DNA of 64,000 nt from Methylorubrum sp. B1-46. GTDB lineage: Bacteria; Pseudomonadota; Alphaproteobacteria; Rhizobiales; Beijerinckiaceae. Numbering within the stretch: position 1 is the first letter of the stretch; each line of letters opens with the position of its first letter. Under the pieces are notes generated by a model that was not told where the DNA came from, made no database searches, and saw nothing but the letters and a program-made list of their open reading frames with translations. A program made the translations under genes and the position numbers. This document shows positions 24,191-32,873 of this stretch, piece by piece. The stretch covers positions 4,169,001-4,233,000 of the forward strand of contig NZ_CP088247.1 in NCBI RefSeq assembly GCF_021117295.1, read 5' to 3'.

Positions 24191-24496
24191 AGTCTAAGCG
24201 GGCGCTGCGAGCGAGCCCCGCGGGGGTGCGGTTTCGCGACTTCGAGGCCGGGTATGAGGTTGCGCTGACCCGATACCCTGCGCGCGTGGCATCCGAGCGT
24301 CGGCCTTGACGCCCATCGCGCCCACTTGGTTGTCCCATTCGGATGCCACTTTGGGCGGGGCGCAGCGGGCGCCCGACGCAGCGTGGCCGGCTCGCGCCCC
24401 TACCGGAACCGGATCGGGCAGGGGCGGAGCGTTTCTTGAGACCGGATCGGCGGGTCAGGTGTCGACGCACGGTCGCGTAGCGGGAAGCGATTCCGG
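24191..24496. other. No gene seen
   Basis: About 300 bases between a gene tail and an unidentified reverse gene. Open frames here lack protein-like composition and ribosome sites. No repeat, RNA or terminator was recognised. Confidence 0.4.
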
Positions 24497-25396
24497 CTAT
24501 CGAGGTCCGGCAGCGGATGCGCTGCCCGTCGGCCAGGATGCCGCCGGCAGTTCCGGGACGGCGTCGCGACAGGACCTGGCAATCCTCCGCATGCCCCGAT
24601 CCCGCCTGTTGGAGGCGGCCGGCGATGCCGGCGTACCCAGCGCCCGTTCGATGTCGTCCAGCCGATCCGCCAGATCGGACAGGCGTCCGGCCAGGGCTTG
24701 GTCAGCCGGATGGGATGCCGGGGACATCAGGTCGGACATCGTCGCGAGTTCGACAGCGGCCGCGTCGGGAACCGCAGCGGCGACCTCAAAGGTCGCCGCC
24801 AGCAGGATCCCGATGCGTAGGGTCTCAAGCGTCGGAAGCCCGCGGTCCATGGCGGCCTTCACGGATCGGCCGGGCAAAGGCACCCGGACCGGCAGCGTCC
24901 TCGCGGCGGCTTCGGTGCCGCGTCCCTGCAGGCCATGCTTGGGCGATGCGGCAGGCCCATGAGGCCGCCCCGCCCCGAACGTCAGGAGCCACGGGCGCCG
25001 CGCGCAGCGATCGGATGCGTCCCGACGCTTCGCGCCGGACGCGAGCTCTCCGCCGGCAGCGTGACCGGCGGACCGCCTAGCGCGCCTGGCTTGCAGGGGG
25101 TCCCCTCCGGAGACCACGGCCACGTCGAGGTGGGTCCAGACGCCGCCCTCATGCAGGAAGCCGAGCGGGGCGACGAAGCCGACGTCGGCTTGGCCGCCGG
25201 CCGCGGCCCGCGCGAGCATCGCGGACATGTCCGCCCGGGATGCCGCCGCGTCCTCCATGGATGGACCGCAGGTCGGCCGCCCGATCTCGTGTCCGTCGAT
25301 GACGGTCATGAACCGTCCTACGCACGCGAGCCCGCAGCTGGCCAACAGCGCGGCGTAAAGAGCGGAACCATCGTCAGAAAAGAACCCCACGACCAT
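24497..25396 (-). CDS. Hypothetical protein, about 299 residues
   Basis: A long reverse frame with GGAGG just before the ATG at 25,396. The N-terminal 100 residues (MVVGFFSDDGSALYAALLAS, DADVGFVAPLGF-like stretch) and the C-terminal 110 residues (LETLRIGILLAATFEVAAAV, LSDLADRLDDIERALG coiled segment) look like protein. The middle, around residues 105-180, is rich in Arg, Gly and Pro and less convincing. It is not recognised. It could be one gene, or two remnants joined by an open high-GC frame. Promoter-like palindrome lies upstream at 25,446-25,462. Confidence 0.4.
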   Translation of the reverse strand: MVVGFFSDDGSALYAALLASCGLACVGRFMTVIDGHEIGRPTCGPSMEDAAASRADMSAMLARAAAGGQADVGFVAPLGFLHEGGVWTHLDVAVVSGGDPLQARRARRSAGHAAGGELASGAKRRDASDRCARRPWLLTFGAGRPHGPAASPKHGLQGRGTEAAARTLPVRVPLPGRSVKAAMDRGLPTLETLRIGILLAATFEVAAAVPDAAAVELATMSDLMSPASHPADQALAGRLSDLADRLDDIERALGTPASPAASNRRDRGMRRIARSCRDAVPELPAASWPTGSASAAGPR

Positions 25397-25445
25397 TGCC
25401 ACCTCCGTCAGTGCACGCTCGAACCTCGCCCCCTGCGACGCTTAT

Positions 25446-25462
25446 TTATACCATCAGTATAA
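25446..25462. promoter_or_regulatory. TTATAC-N5-GTATAA palindrome
   Basis: A perfect 6-base inverted repeat around five bases in an AT-rich patch about 50 bases upstream of the reverse hypothetical gene. It can act as a -10 region or a repressor site. The rest of the spacer to 25,743 (about 280 bases) shows no gene or other signal. A half-similar TTATAC occurs near 27,391 on the other side of the integrase. Confidence 0.4.
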
Positions 25463-25743
25463 TACCTGCGACAAGGTGGCGGTGGCGCGGAGCCGACCCG
25501 AAGCCGTCATGAAGGTTACCGCAAACCTCCAGGATGCAGACAAATGACCTTGGGTCACGTCGCGTGGCTCGCGACGCCCAGGCGCTTGCTCCCGGGACGA
25601 GGCCATCACGCGAGGGCGACGCCGATGGGCGAGGCGAGACCCGCTGCCCGTAACGGTTCCTGGGGGGGACGGAGCAAGCCGGTCGCGCGGACGGCTGCCC
25701 GTGCGGATGCCGGATGCGCCCGACCGCCCGTCGAAACCGCGCC

Positions 25744-27198
25744 CTACCTGGGATGCGCCCGCGGCCTGAGGGTCATCTCATCGCGGATCGGGCTGCCGTC
25801 CAGCGGGGGCAACTTGAGCTTGGCGATGGCTCGACGCGCCGCGCGCATGTGCGGCCCCTCGCTGTATACGTCCAGGGTGATGCTGCTGCGCTTGTGCCCG
25901 ACGATCGCGGAAATCATCTCGCCCGGCACCCCGGCCTGCTCCATGCGGCTGCTGAACCAGCGCCGGAAGGAGTGGAAATTCACCAGGGACCGCCGCTTGC
26001 CGGGCACCACCTCGTCGACCCCGACGCTTCGGCGGTATTCCGTGAACCGGTTCGAGGCCTTGAAGCTGCGCTCGCGCATCGAGTCGGCCTTCTTGACGGG
26101 GGGCCATTCCGGAAAAAGGTCGTCCTCGGGCTGCTTGCCGGCCGTTCGCCGGGCGACGAGTTCCGCCAGGTCGGCATGGATCGGGACGTAGCGGGCCGAC
26201 GCCTCCTGCTTCTGAGGCTTGAACAGGAAGCAATTGTACGCCGTGTCGCGGACCTTCAGGTCGACGATGGCGTCGAGCCGCGCCCCGGTCAGCGCCCCGA
26301 TCAGCATCAGGTCTCGCAGCTTCGGCGGGGCGGGCCCGCGGAGCAGGTCCGCGAGTTCACTGTCCTTGAAGGGCCTCTCCTTCTGGTCGTGCTTCTCCTT
26401 CGGGCCCTTGAGGCGGACGTTGGCGAACACGTTGCCCGACACGGCCGCCGTCCTCGGCACCATCCACTGCCAGTAGCCGGAGAGCCGGCCGATGTACTTG
26501 TTGAGCGTCACGTGGTGGAGGCCGGTCATCTCGACCAGCGCGTCGGCGAAGGCGTGCGCGCGCCTCACGTCGATCTCCTGAAGCGTGGCCGGGATGCGCT
26601 CGCGCTTGCACCATTCCTGCAGGAAACGCAGCGCGCGGGCGTCGTCCGCCCGGGTCCGGTCCTTGACGAAGAGCTGCTTGCGGTAGTCCTCGTGCATCAG
26701 GTCGACGGGAGTCGCCCGACCGTGCGAGATCGCCGAGAAGAGCATGGCCTTCTCGGTCTGCTCGGGAAGCGCCTCCTCGACCTCGTTCGGACCTTCCTCG
26801 GGATCTTCGACCCTGACCCAACGCGCGTCCTTCCAGCGGATCTCCGCATGGCGCTCGTAGACCGCCTCCTGAAACTCCTGCCAATCCTCGGCACTGCCGT
26901 TCCGCTTGAGTTCCTCGGCGACCTTCGAGAACTCAACGGCGATCTTCATGTCGTCCACGCCGGGGCGCCCCACCGCCTCCATGGCCTCCGCGATCCGCCG
27001 CTTGAAGCGCTCCACGTGCTTCCTCTTGAGCACGTTCGCCTCCCTGAGGCTGTCCGTGCCGAGATTGTGCACGAGCTTCGTGGCCCCGAGGGCGCGCCGC
27101 ACCGGTACCGGAACCGAGACCGTGACCCGCCACGTACCGCCGTGCAATTCCAGGTAAGCCTTCTTCGGGTCGGGCGTGCGGGCCAAGACGTACTCCAT
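25744..27198 (-). CDS. Tyrosine-recombinase (phage-type) integrase
   Basis: 484 residues. The C-terminal catalytic domain holds the tyrosine-recombinase residues: Arg in LTGARLDAIVDLK, His/Arg in FHSFRRWFSSRMEQAG, His in IVGHKRSSITLDVY and the nucleophile Tyr of that last segment. The N-terminal half has a DUF6538-like YLELHGGTWRVTVSVPVPVR opening and a SAM-like core-binding domain. The ATG at 27,198 (MEYVLART) was chosen because it begins that conserved opening. No excisionase, tRNA or direct-repeat attachment site was recognised nearby, so it may be a lone remnant of an island covering part of 18.5-29.5 kb. Confidence 0.9.
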   Translation of the reverse strand: MEYVLARTPDPKKAYLELHGGTWRVTVSVPVPVRRALGATKLVHNLGTDSLREANVLKRKHVERFKRRIAEAMEAVGRPGVDDMKIAVEFSKVAEELKRNGSAEDWQEFQEAVYERHAEIRWKDARWVRVEDPEEGPNEVEEALPEQTEKAMLFSAISHGRATPVDLMHEDYRKQLFVKDRTRADDARALRFLQEWCKRERIPATLQEIDVRRAHAFADALVEMTGLHHVTLNKYIGRLSGYWQWMVPRTAAVSGNVFANVRLKGPKEKHDQKERPFKDSELADLLRGPAPPKLRDLMLIGALTGARLDAIVDLKVRDTAYNCFLFKPQKQEASARYVPIHADLAELVARRTAGKQPEDDLFPEWPPVKKADSMRERSFKASNRFTEYRRSVGVDEVVPGKRRSLVNFHSFRRWFSSRMEQAGVPGEMISAIVGHKRSSITLDVYSEGPHMRAARRAIAKLKLPPLDGSPIRDEMTLRPRAHPR

Positions 27199-27766
27199 GC
27201 GGAGCCCAGCGCGGCGACGCTTCACTCCTGCCAAGCGGGATGCCGGGCACCTCAGACAGTCAATCGTCGGTCCGCTGCAGTGTCGATGATGGGGCGAGTA
27301 CCTTGATCCAACACTAACGCGTCGTGCTGCTGCCAACCGGCTCCGCCCCGGTCCCCAAGCCGGTCGCCGTGCTAGTCGTGGGCGAATAATTATACCGTAG
27401 ATAAGAAACGATGGCCACCGCCCGGCGCGCAGCTAGGACCGATGCGCGTCGGCGAGAGCGAGCTCATGTCACTTCATGCCCAGCGAGATGCAGGGCCGAT
27501 GACACGACCGGACCGTCATGCCGGTGCTTTGCTCCCTTTTGGCAGGACGCATCACGCGCCGAGGGGCGCCTCATACACCGGGATATGGATGTGGGTTTCT
27601 CCGGAAGCCTCGCGACCGTGCCGACGCGGGTATGCAGCAGCGCCCACAGGGTCCGAGTCCGGTTACGCGCTCTCAACCACGCCATCGTTTTTGCGGCGCG
27701 GGTAGCCTGGGCGTTCACGACTGCGAGTCTTGTTCCGTGCACCCTGTTCGCAACTTGGGGGGATAC
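27199..27766. other. Integrase upstream spacer without a clear gene
   Basis: About 570 bases between the integrase start and the next forward gene. An AT-rich patch, TTATACCGTAGATAAG near 27,391, may hold a promoter or operator. Short frames here have unnatural composition. No tRNA gene was found, although integrases often sit next to one. Confidence 0.4.
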
Positions 27767-28438
27767 ATGGACCAGCGGCTCCTGGCACAGCTAACCGGAA
27801 TGGCCAACAAGCACGCTCAGGCGTTGAACGCCTTACCCGTTCGGGAACGCATGGAATACATGCGCTCGCTCGTCGGGTCGGCTGACTGTGCCTGGGCCGT
27901 GTTCCCGGACGGGGAGGGATCGGGCGTCCCGCACGTGATCCTCGTCAAGGGGAAGCGCGTGGGCCGGCGTATGGAGAAGTCCGGCCGCCTCAAGGGGAAG
28001 GTGACCGCGGTTCCATGCATCGACCGCTTCATGGCGGAGGCGTTGAACGATGCCTTCGGCGACGGGTCCACCACCTTGCCAGGAACTGCGCAACCCTCTC
28101 CTGAAGTCGCGGCCTTGCTGCGTGCGAACACGACCGAGATGCGCCGCCTTGTCGATGAGGCGAACCGAAACGGCGATCTCGTGAGGGACGGAAAGGTGAC
28201 CGTGGAAGACCTTTTCCTCCGGGCCGACGTGGTGCACGCGGTCTGGTCGGACCCATCCTCTCCCGGTGGCGTCGGCAAGATGCTGGCCAAGGGCGAAGGC
28301 CGGCTCATGCTCATCAGCCAGGGCACCAAGGGCGTTCCCACCAGAACCGTGGCCCTCCGGTTCCTCGACCGCGTCCAGGCCGAGCAAGCTTGGCTCATTT
28401 ACGGCGACGGACGCGGCGCGATGAGCCAGGCATCCTGA
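27767..28438 (+). CDS. Hypothetical protein, 223 residues
   Basis: The ATG at 27,767 follows a GGGGGGA ribosome site. The protein is soluble: an N-terminal helical part (LAQLTGMANKHAQALNALPV), a central segment with lysines and arginines (VILVKGKRVGRRMEKSGRLK), and a C-terminal part ending with a strand-rich stretch (RLMLISQGTKGVPTRTVALR). No known domain or motif recognised. It is next to the integrase, so it may be island cargo. Composition matches the genome. Confidence 0.6.
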   Translation: MDQRLLAQLTGMANKHAQALNALPVRERMEYMRSLVGSADCAWAVFPDGEGSGVPHVILVKGKRVGRRMEKSGRLKGKVTAVPCIDRFMAEALNDAFGDGSTTLPGTAQPSPEVAALLRANTTEMRRLVDEANRNGDLVRDGKVTVEDLFLRADVVHAVWSDPSSPGGVGKMLAKGEGRLMLISQGTKGVPTRTVALRFLDRVQAEQAWLIYGDGRGAMSQAS

Positions 28439-29579
28439 ACCGGCCTTCGCGTTCGGCTTCACCCGTAGTCGCGGGCGAGCGGCGTGGCATTGCCGACCCG
28501 GGGTCACACGGGCCATCGGCACATGGGCTTGCGGTTCTCGCCGGGGACGACGGAGGCGGCATGACCTGCACGCGCCCGGGATCGAGGACGGTCGGCAGGC
28601 TTCGCGGTCTGCCACCCTCCTCAGGCGGACGAACGACGGCGCTGTCGCAACCCAAGAACGGTCCGATCAGGCCGGGGCGGTGAAACGCGTCGAACGGACC
28701 CCTGCCGTATCACGGACCGCGAACGCGCATGCTCCAAGGCAGAACAGGCACGCCGGCGAAGGCCGCTCCCTTGACCCGTGCGGCGCTTCGCACGAGGGCG
28801 AGGCTGTCCCTACACACGAACACGTCGATGCGTTGTTCCGGGGTGGGGCTCTCGAAGCGTCGCCGCTCCGGCATCCGAGCTGGATGGAACCACGACGGAC
28901 CGGGTCGAGCATGACCGCGGGATCTGGCGGCGAAGGCCGCTGATCCCCATCCGAGGCGGGGAACCCCTGGCGGTGGTAGGACGAGGCCCAAGGATCCATA
29001 AATCCCATGGCCCTCCCAAGCCATCTCCCGACAAGTCACGGAGGGGAAAGAGTATTTTTCCAGTTCAATGGCTTAGCTCCGACCGGGGTAACGGTCCCCT
29101 CAGCTCCACCAAGTTTTCCCGACGTGGAAAGCGCTATGGTGGCAAAGGGTTGGCGGGTGAGCCGGCCTAAATTCGGCACATTCAGCATATCATGAGTCGG
29201 CCCTCGGGCGGCATGCGTTCGGGTTGCGAGAAGAGCTTGCTGCTGGCAAGCCGGGCAACTCCGTAGCGGTTGAGGCTCGAACCTTCGCAGACACTCGTCT
29301 CGGGTTGGGCCAGCGGCAGAACGCGTCGTTCGATGCTGAACGACGTAGGGATACCTTGTCAGTTCTGCGGCAACCAAAGAGCGAAACGGTCTCGCGCAGC
29401 ACCCTTTTGGCAAGAACAAAAGGCATCGCCCGAGCCCTCTTCCGGTCTCTACAGCCAAGCTCGTTCACATACATCAAGAACAGTGCGCCGGATCGGGCAG
29501 TTTCCGTTCGCGCATTTTTCTCAGAACCCTTTCGACACTTGTGACGTTTTGAGGCGTCTCAAGTTTCGGAGGGAACGCC
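28439..29579. other. 1.1-kb stretch without a convincing gene
   Basis: Many short frames overlap on both strands but none has both protein-like composition and a ribosome site. The best candidates are minus-strand 28,710-28,874 (54 residues with QRIDVFVCRDSLALV) and 29,190-29,477 (95 residues, basic, Cys-containing). A 7-base hairpin CCTTTTG / CAAAAGG lies at 29,403-29,423. Just before the next gene TTGAG-N4-CTCAA occurs near 29,549. The stretch may be decayed island DNA. Confidence 0.4.
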
Positions 29580-30689
29580 ATGAAGACGATTGCCATGGGT
29601 CTTGCCGCGCTGCTGATGAGCACGTCAGTCTACGCTCAGAGCGCGGCCACCGGGGGAGCCGAGCGCGGCGGTATGCGGGGCGGCACCGAGCAGGCCGGCG
29701 GACAACCCGGAATGTCGGGCGGCGCACGCGGCGGCATGGACGCCAGAGGGAGCGAGGCGCGCGGCGGCGGAGGTGCCATGGGTGCCGAGCGCAGTGCCGC
29801 GCGGGGCGATCAGGATCGCAGCGCAGCCGGCCGGGGCGAGGCGGCGCGCGGCGACATGGCGCGCGGCGAGCGCGGTTCGGAGCGCAACATGGATGGCCGG
29901 GCCGGCCGCGACAGTGCCGAGCGCAGCGACACCATCCGCGACAGCCGCACCCGCGCCGAGCGGACCGACCGGATCCAGGATCGCACGCACGACCGCACGC
30001 GTGTCAACAGCCGGACCGATGTGCGCTCCACCACCGTCGATGGCGGCTTTCACCGCGAGGGCCGCTACGTGTTCATCGGCGGTCGGCGCGTCGTGTACGG
30101 CTCGCCCGAATACCGCCGTCTGATCGTCACCGAGCGCCGCAGCACCGGTCCGCGCCGCTACGTCACCATCCGCGGCCAGCGGGTGATCTACGGCTCGCCG
30201 GAATATCGCCGCCTCGTCAGCGTCGGCGAGAGCCGCCGCTACGTGACGATCCGCGGCCAGCGCGTCCTCTACGGCTCGCCCGAGTACCGCCGCCTCTCCA
30301 CCACCGTCTCGACCACCGAGCGGCGCGGCGGAACGGTCAACGCGGGCTTCCGCGAGCGCAGCGAAGTCCGTGGCTCCGAGACCCGGACCGACCTGCGCAG
30401 CCGTAGCAGCGAGACCCGCGGCAGCGAGCGCAACGAGATGCGCAATGAGATGCGCGCCTCCGATCAGACCCGCGGCACCGAGCGCGGCGGCCGTTCGATG
30501 GAGCAGGGCCGAGGCGGCGAGGGCATGCGCAATGTCGGCATGCGCGGCGAGGGCAACGAACGCGGCGGCGTCCGCAACGCCTCCGAGCAGGGCGGCGGCA
30601 TGGGCAGCACGGGCGGCAACCGCGGCGGTGAGCAGCGCGGCGGGATGGAGTCCGGCTCGCGCGGCGGCGCCGGCATGAGCGGTCGCTGA
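29580..30689 (+). CDS. Secreted RG-rich protein with three YGSPEYRRL repeats
   Basis: 369 residues with a signal peptide (cut near VYA-QS). Long flanks are rich in Arg, Gly, Glu, Met and Ser and are probably disordered. The centre (about residues 155-245) has three tandem copies of a ~30-residue unit of the form RYVTIRGQRVIYGSPEYRRL (the first reads YVFIGGRRVVYGSPEYRRL). A GGAGGG ribosome site precedes the ATG. No family recognised. Highly charged disordered flanks around small beta-repeats suggest a surface or periplasmic binding protein. It ends at a tandem hairpin element. Confidence 0.75.
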   Translation: MKTIAMGLAALLMSTSVYAQSAATGGAERGGMRGGTEQAGGQPGMSGGARGGMDARGSEARGGGGAMGAERSAARGDQDRSAAGRGEAARGDMARGERGSERNMDGRAGRDSAERSDTIRDSRTRAERTDRIQDRTHDRTRVNSRTDVRSTTVDGGFHREGRYVFIGGRRVVYGSPEYRRLIVTERRSTGPRRYVTIRGQRVIYGSPEYRRLVSVGESRRYVTIRGQRVLYGSPEYRRLSTTVSTTERRGGTVNAGFRERSEVRGSETRTDLRSRSSETRGSERNEMRNEMRASDQTRGTERGGRSMEQGRGGEGMRNVGMRGEGNERGGVRNASEQGGGMGSTGGNRGGEQRGGMESGSRGGAGMSGR

Positions 30690-30714
30690 CGGCCTCTTCC
30701 GCAGGATCGGAAAT

Positions 30715-30762
30715 CCAAAGGGATCATCCCTTTGGCGGGGTGCCGGGGCAGAGCCCCGGCAC
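30715..30762. repeat. Tandem-hairpin intergenic repeat, copy 1
   Basis: Two adjacent hairpins: CCAAAGGGAT / ATCCCTTTGG (30,715-30,735) and GTGCCGGGGC / GCCCCGGCAC (30,740-30,762). A second copy lies at 62,959-63,005 with the first stem nearly identical and the second stem covarying. It sits between convergent genes and may act as a bidirectional terminator as well as a dispersed repeat. Confidence 0.8.
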
Positions 30763-30770
30763 TCGTCCGT

Positions 30771-31637
30771 TCAAGACGACCGCAAAAACGCGATCAGCGC
30801 CGCGTTGACCGCGTCCGGCGCGTCGTGCTGCACCCAGTGGGTCGCCTGCGGAAAACGCTCCAGGCGGCCCTGCTCGCACAGAGCCAGGCTCGCCTCGGCG
30901 AGCCCGGTCTGGAGCGCCTGATCGCGCTCACCCCACAGGATCAGCGTCGGCGCGGCGATCTTCGGCGGGTGGCGCTCGCGGGGCAGGCGGGCCAGCGCCC
31001 GGTACCAGTTCAGCATCGCGGTGACCGCGCCGGGGCGCAGCCATTCCCGTGCGTAGCGGTCGAGATCGGCCTCGCTGAAGGTGCCGGCCCGGCTCGAACC
31101 GCGCATCAGCGCCCGCAGGAGATGCCCCCGGCGCGCGCTCAGCAGCCGCTCGGGCAGCAGGGGAAGCTGGAAGAAGCCGGCATAGGCGCTGCGCAGGGCC
31201 TGCCCCGGATGGCGCCGGAGATAGGGGCCGAACACGCCCGGATGGCAGGCGTTCAGCGCGGCGAGCCGCTCGACCCGCTCAGGGTGGAAGCTTGCCACCC
31301 AGAACGCGACCAGCCCGCCCCAATCGTGCCCGACGAGGTTGAAGCGCGCGAGCCCGCAGGCATCGGCGAGCGCGATCACGTCCTGAGCGAGCCGGTCGAG
31401 ATGGTAGGCCGCGATTCCCTTGGGCCGGTCGCTCAGGCCGTAGCCGCGCTGGTCGGGGATCAGGAGGCGAAGGCCGCTTCCTGCGAGCGGAGCGATCTGG
31501 TGCCGCCAGCCGAACCAGAATTCGGGAAAGCCGTGAAGCAGGATCGTCGGCGGCCCGTCCGCCGGCCCCGCCTCGGCGACGTGCAGGCGCAGACCCCGGA
31601 GGTCGATATGGCGGTGGCTGACGGCCGGATCAGGCAT
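30771..31637 (-). CDS. Alpha/beta hydrolase, epoxide-hydrolase-like
   Basis: 288 residues. The oxyanion motif LLHGFPEFWFGWR, the nucleophile elbow VGHDWGGLVAFW (Asp) and the late His in QATHWVQHD form the triad of epoxide hydrolases or haloalkane dehalogenases. The acid is expected near LWGERDQAL. The ATG at 31,637 was chosen because protein-like sequence starts there; an ATG at 31,757 would add 40 unlikely residues. It is divergent from the ABC importer. Substrate unknown. Confidence 0.87.
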   Translation of the reverse strand: MPDPAVSHRHIDLRGLRLHVAEAGPADGPPTILLHGFPEFWFGWRHQIAPLAGSGLRLLIPDQRGYGLSDRPKGIAAYHLDRLAQDVIALADACGLARFNLVGHDWGGLVAFWVASFHPERVERLAALNACHPGVFGPYLRRHPGQALRSAYAGFFQLPLLPERLLSARRGHLLRALMRGSSRAGTFSEADLDRYAREWLRPGAVTAMLNWYRALARLPRERHPPKIAAPTLILWGERDQALQTGLAEASLALCEQGRLERFPQATHWVQHDAPDAVNAALIAFLRSS

Positions 31638-31823
31638 CGTTCGGGGCAAGCTCGCGGAGGATCGTTGGGGATAGGGGTGCTCGGCCAACCCGAGAGGGCC
31701 GGCGCGGTTCGGGCGCGAACGCGATCGAGCATGGTCCCGCATCGTCTTTTCAGACAAGTCGGCCCCACCTTTCGGGACGATGCTCTATAGCTAGTGTCCG
31801 ACCACGGGAGACGCCTTGCCCCG

Positions 31824-32873
31824 ATGCCGCTGCTCCGCTGCCTTCTCGCGCTCGCCTGTCTATGGCCAGTCCTCCTGTGGCCTTGCCTCGCGGCGGCCCG
31901 GCCCTTCACCGACGCCGCCGGGCGCCGGGTCGAGGTGCCGGAGCGGGTGATCCGGGTCCTCGCCGCCGGGCCGCCTGCGGCGGTGCTGCTCTCCACCCTG
32001 GCGCCCGACAAGATGATCGGCTGGCCGCGTGCGCCGAGCCCGGAGGAGCGCGAATTCCTGAGCCCCGCGCTGCGCGACCTGCCCGCCACCGGGCGGCTGA
32101 CGGGGCGGGGCGGCAGCGCCAATGTCGAGGCGGTTCTGGCGCTCAAGCCCGACCTCATCGTCGATGTCGGCAGCACGGCGGCGACCTACGCCTCGCTGGC
32201 CGACCGGGTTCAGGCGCAGACCGGCATTCCCTACCTGCTGCTCGACGGGAGCTTCACCGCGACGCCCGAGACCTACCGGACGTTGGGCCGGCTCATCGGC
32301 ACGCCCGAGGCCGGCGAGGCGCTGGCCGCGGAGGCGGAGAAGATCCTGAAGACCGTGGCCGAGGCGGTGGCCGCGGTGCCGGAGGAGAAGCGCCCGCGCG
32401 TCTATTACGGCCGCGGCCCCCGCGGGCTGGAGACGGGCCTGTCCGGCTCGATCAACACCGAGATCATCGAGGCGGCGGGCGGACGCAACGTCGCCGGCCC
32501 CGGCGCGGGCGGGCTCGCCGCGGTGTCGCCCGAGCAGGTGCTGGTCTGGAACCCGGACATCATCATCGCCCTCGATCCCGATTTCCCGAAGCTCGCCGCC
32601 GCCGATCCGCTCTGGAACGGGCTGAAGGCGGTGCGCGAGGGCCGCGTCCACGCCATCCCGACGCTGCCCTTCGGCTGGGTCGATGCGCCGCCGGGGGTCA
32701 ACCGCCTGATCGGCCTGCGCTGGCTCGCCGGGCTGTTCTTCCCCGAGCAGTTTTCGCAGACGCTGGGCGATGCCGTGCGCGACTTCTACCGGCAGTTCTA
32801 CCGGGTCGATCTCACGCCCGCGCAGCTCGACCGTCTCCTGCGCGACGCCGCCGGGCCGGGGCCGACCCGGTGA
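31824..32873 (+). CDS. ABC importer substrate-binding protein, iron/cobalamin type
   Basis: 349 residues with a signal peptide (cut near AAA-RP) and a PF01497-type (FecB/BtuF/FhuD) fold: RVIRVLAAGPPAAVLLSTLA, LKPDLIVDVGSTAATY, GIPYLLLDGSF and WNPDIIIALDPDF. The ATG at 31,824 begins the signal peptide; a GTG at 31,794 is in frame. It overlaps the permease gene by 4 bases. Ligand could be an iron chelate, heme or a corrinoid. No riboswitch or TonB receptor was seen next to it. Confidence 0.9.
   Translation: MPLLRCLLALACLWPVLLWPCLAAARPFTDAAGRRVEVPERVIRVLAAGPPAAVLLSTLAPDKMIGWPRAPSPEEREFLSPALRDLPATGRLTGRGGSANVEAVLALKPDLIVDVGSTAATYASLADRVQAQTGIPYLLLDGSFTATPETYRTLGRLIGTPEAGEALAAEAEKILKTVAEAVAAVPEEKRPRVYYGRGPRGLETGLSGSINTEIIEAAGGRNVAGPGAGGLAAVSPEQVLVWNPDIIIALDPDFPKLAAADPLWNGLKAVREGRVHAIPTLPFGWVDAPPGVNRLIGLRWLAGLFFPEQFSQTLGDAVRDFYRQFYRVDLTPAQLDRLLRDAAGPGPTR

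Noticed and set aside
28439..28700. Short frames after the 223-residue gene as a downstream operon partner
   Set aside because: They lack ribosome sites and have Arg/Pro-biased composition typical of chance frames.
25744..29579. tRNA-based attachment site for the integrase
   Set aside because: No cloverleaf or T-loop pattern was recognised in the flanks, so no att site can be claimed.
31638..31823. Cobalamin or other riboswitch ahead of the ABC importer
   Set aside because: No B12-box-like or other known conserved core was seen in the leader.
31862..32869. Long N-terminal extension of the ABC permease frame
   Set aside because: It lies wholly inside the binding-protein gene in another frame; the GTG at 32,870 overlapping the stop gives the family N-terminus.
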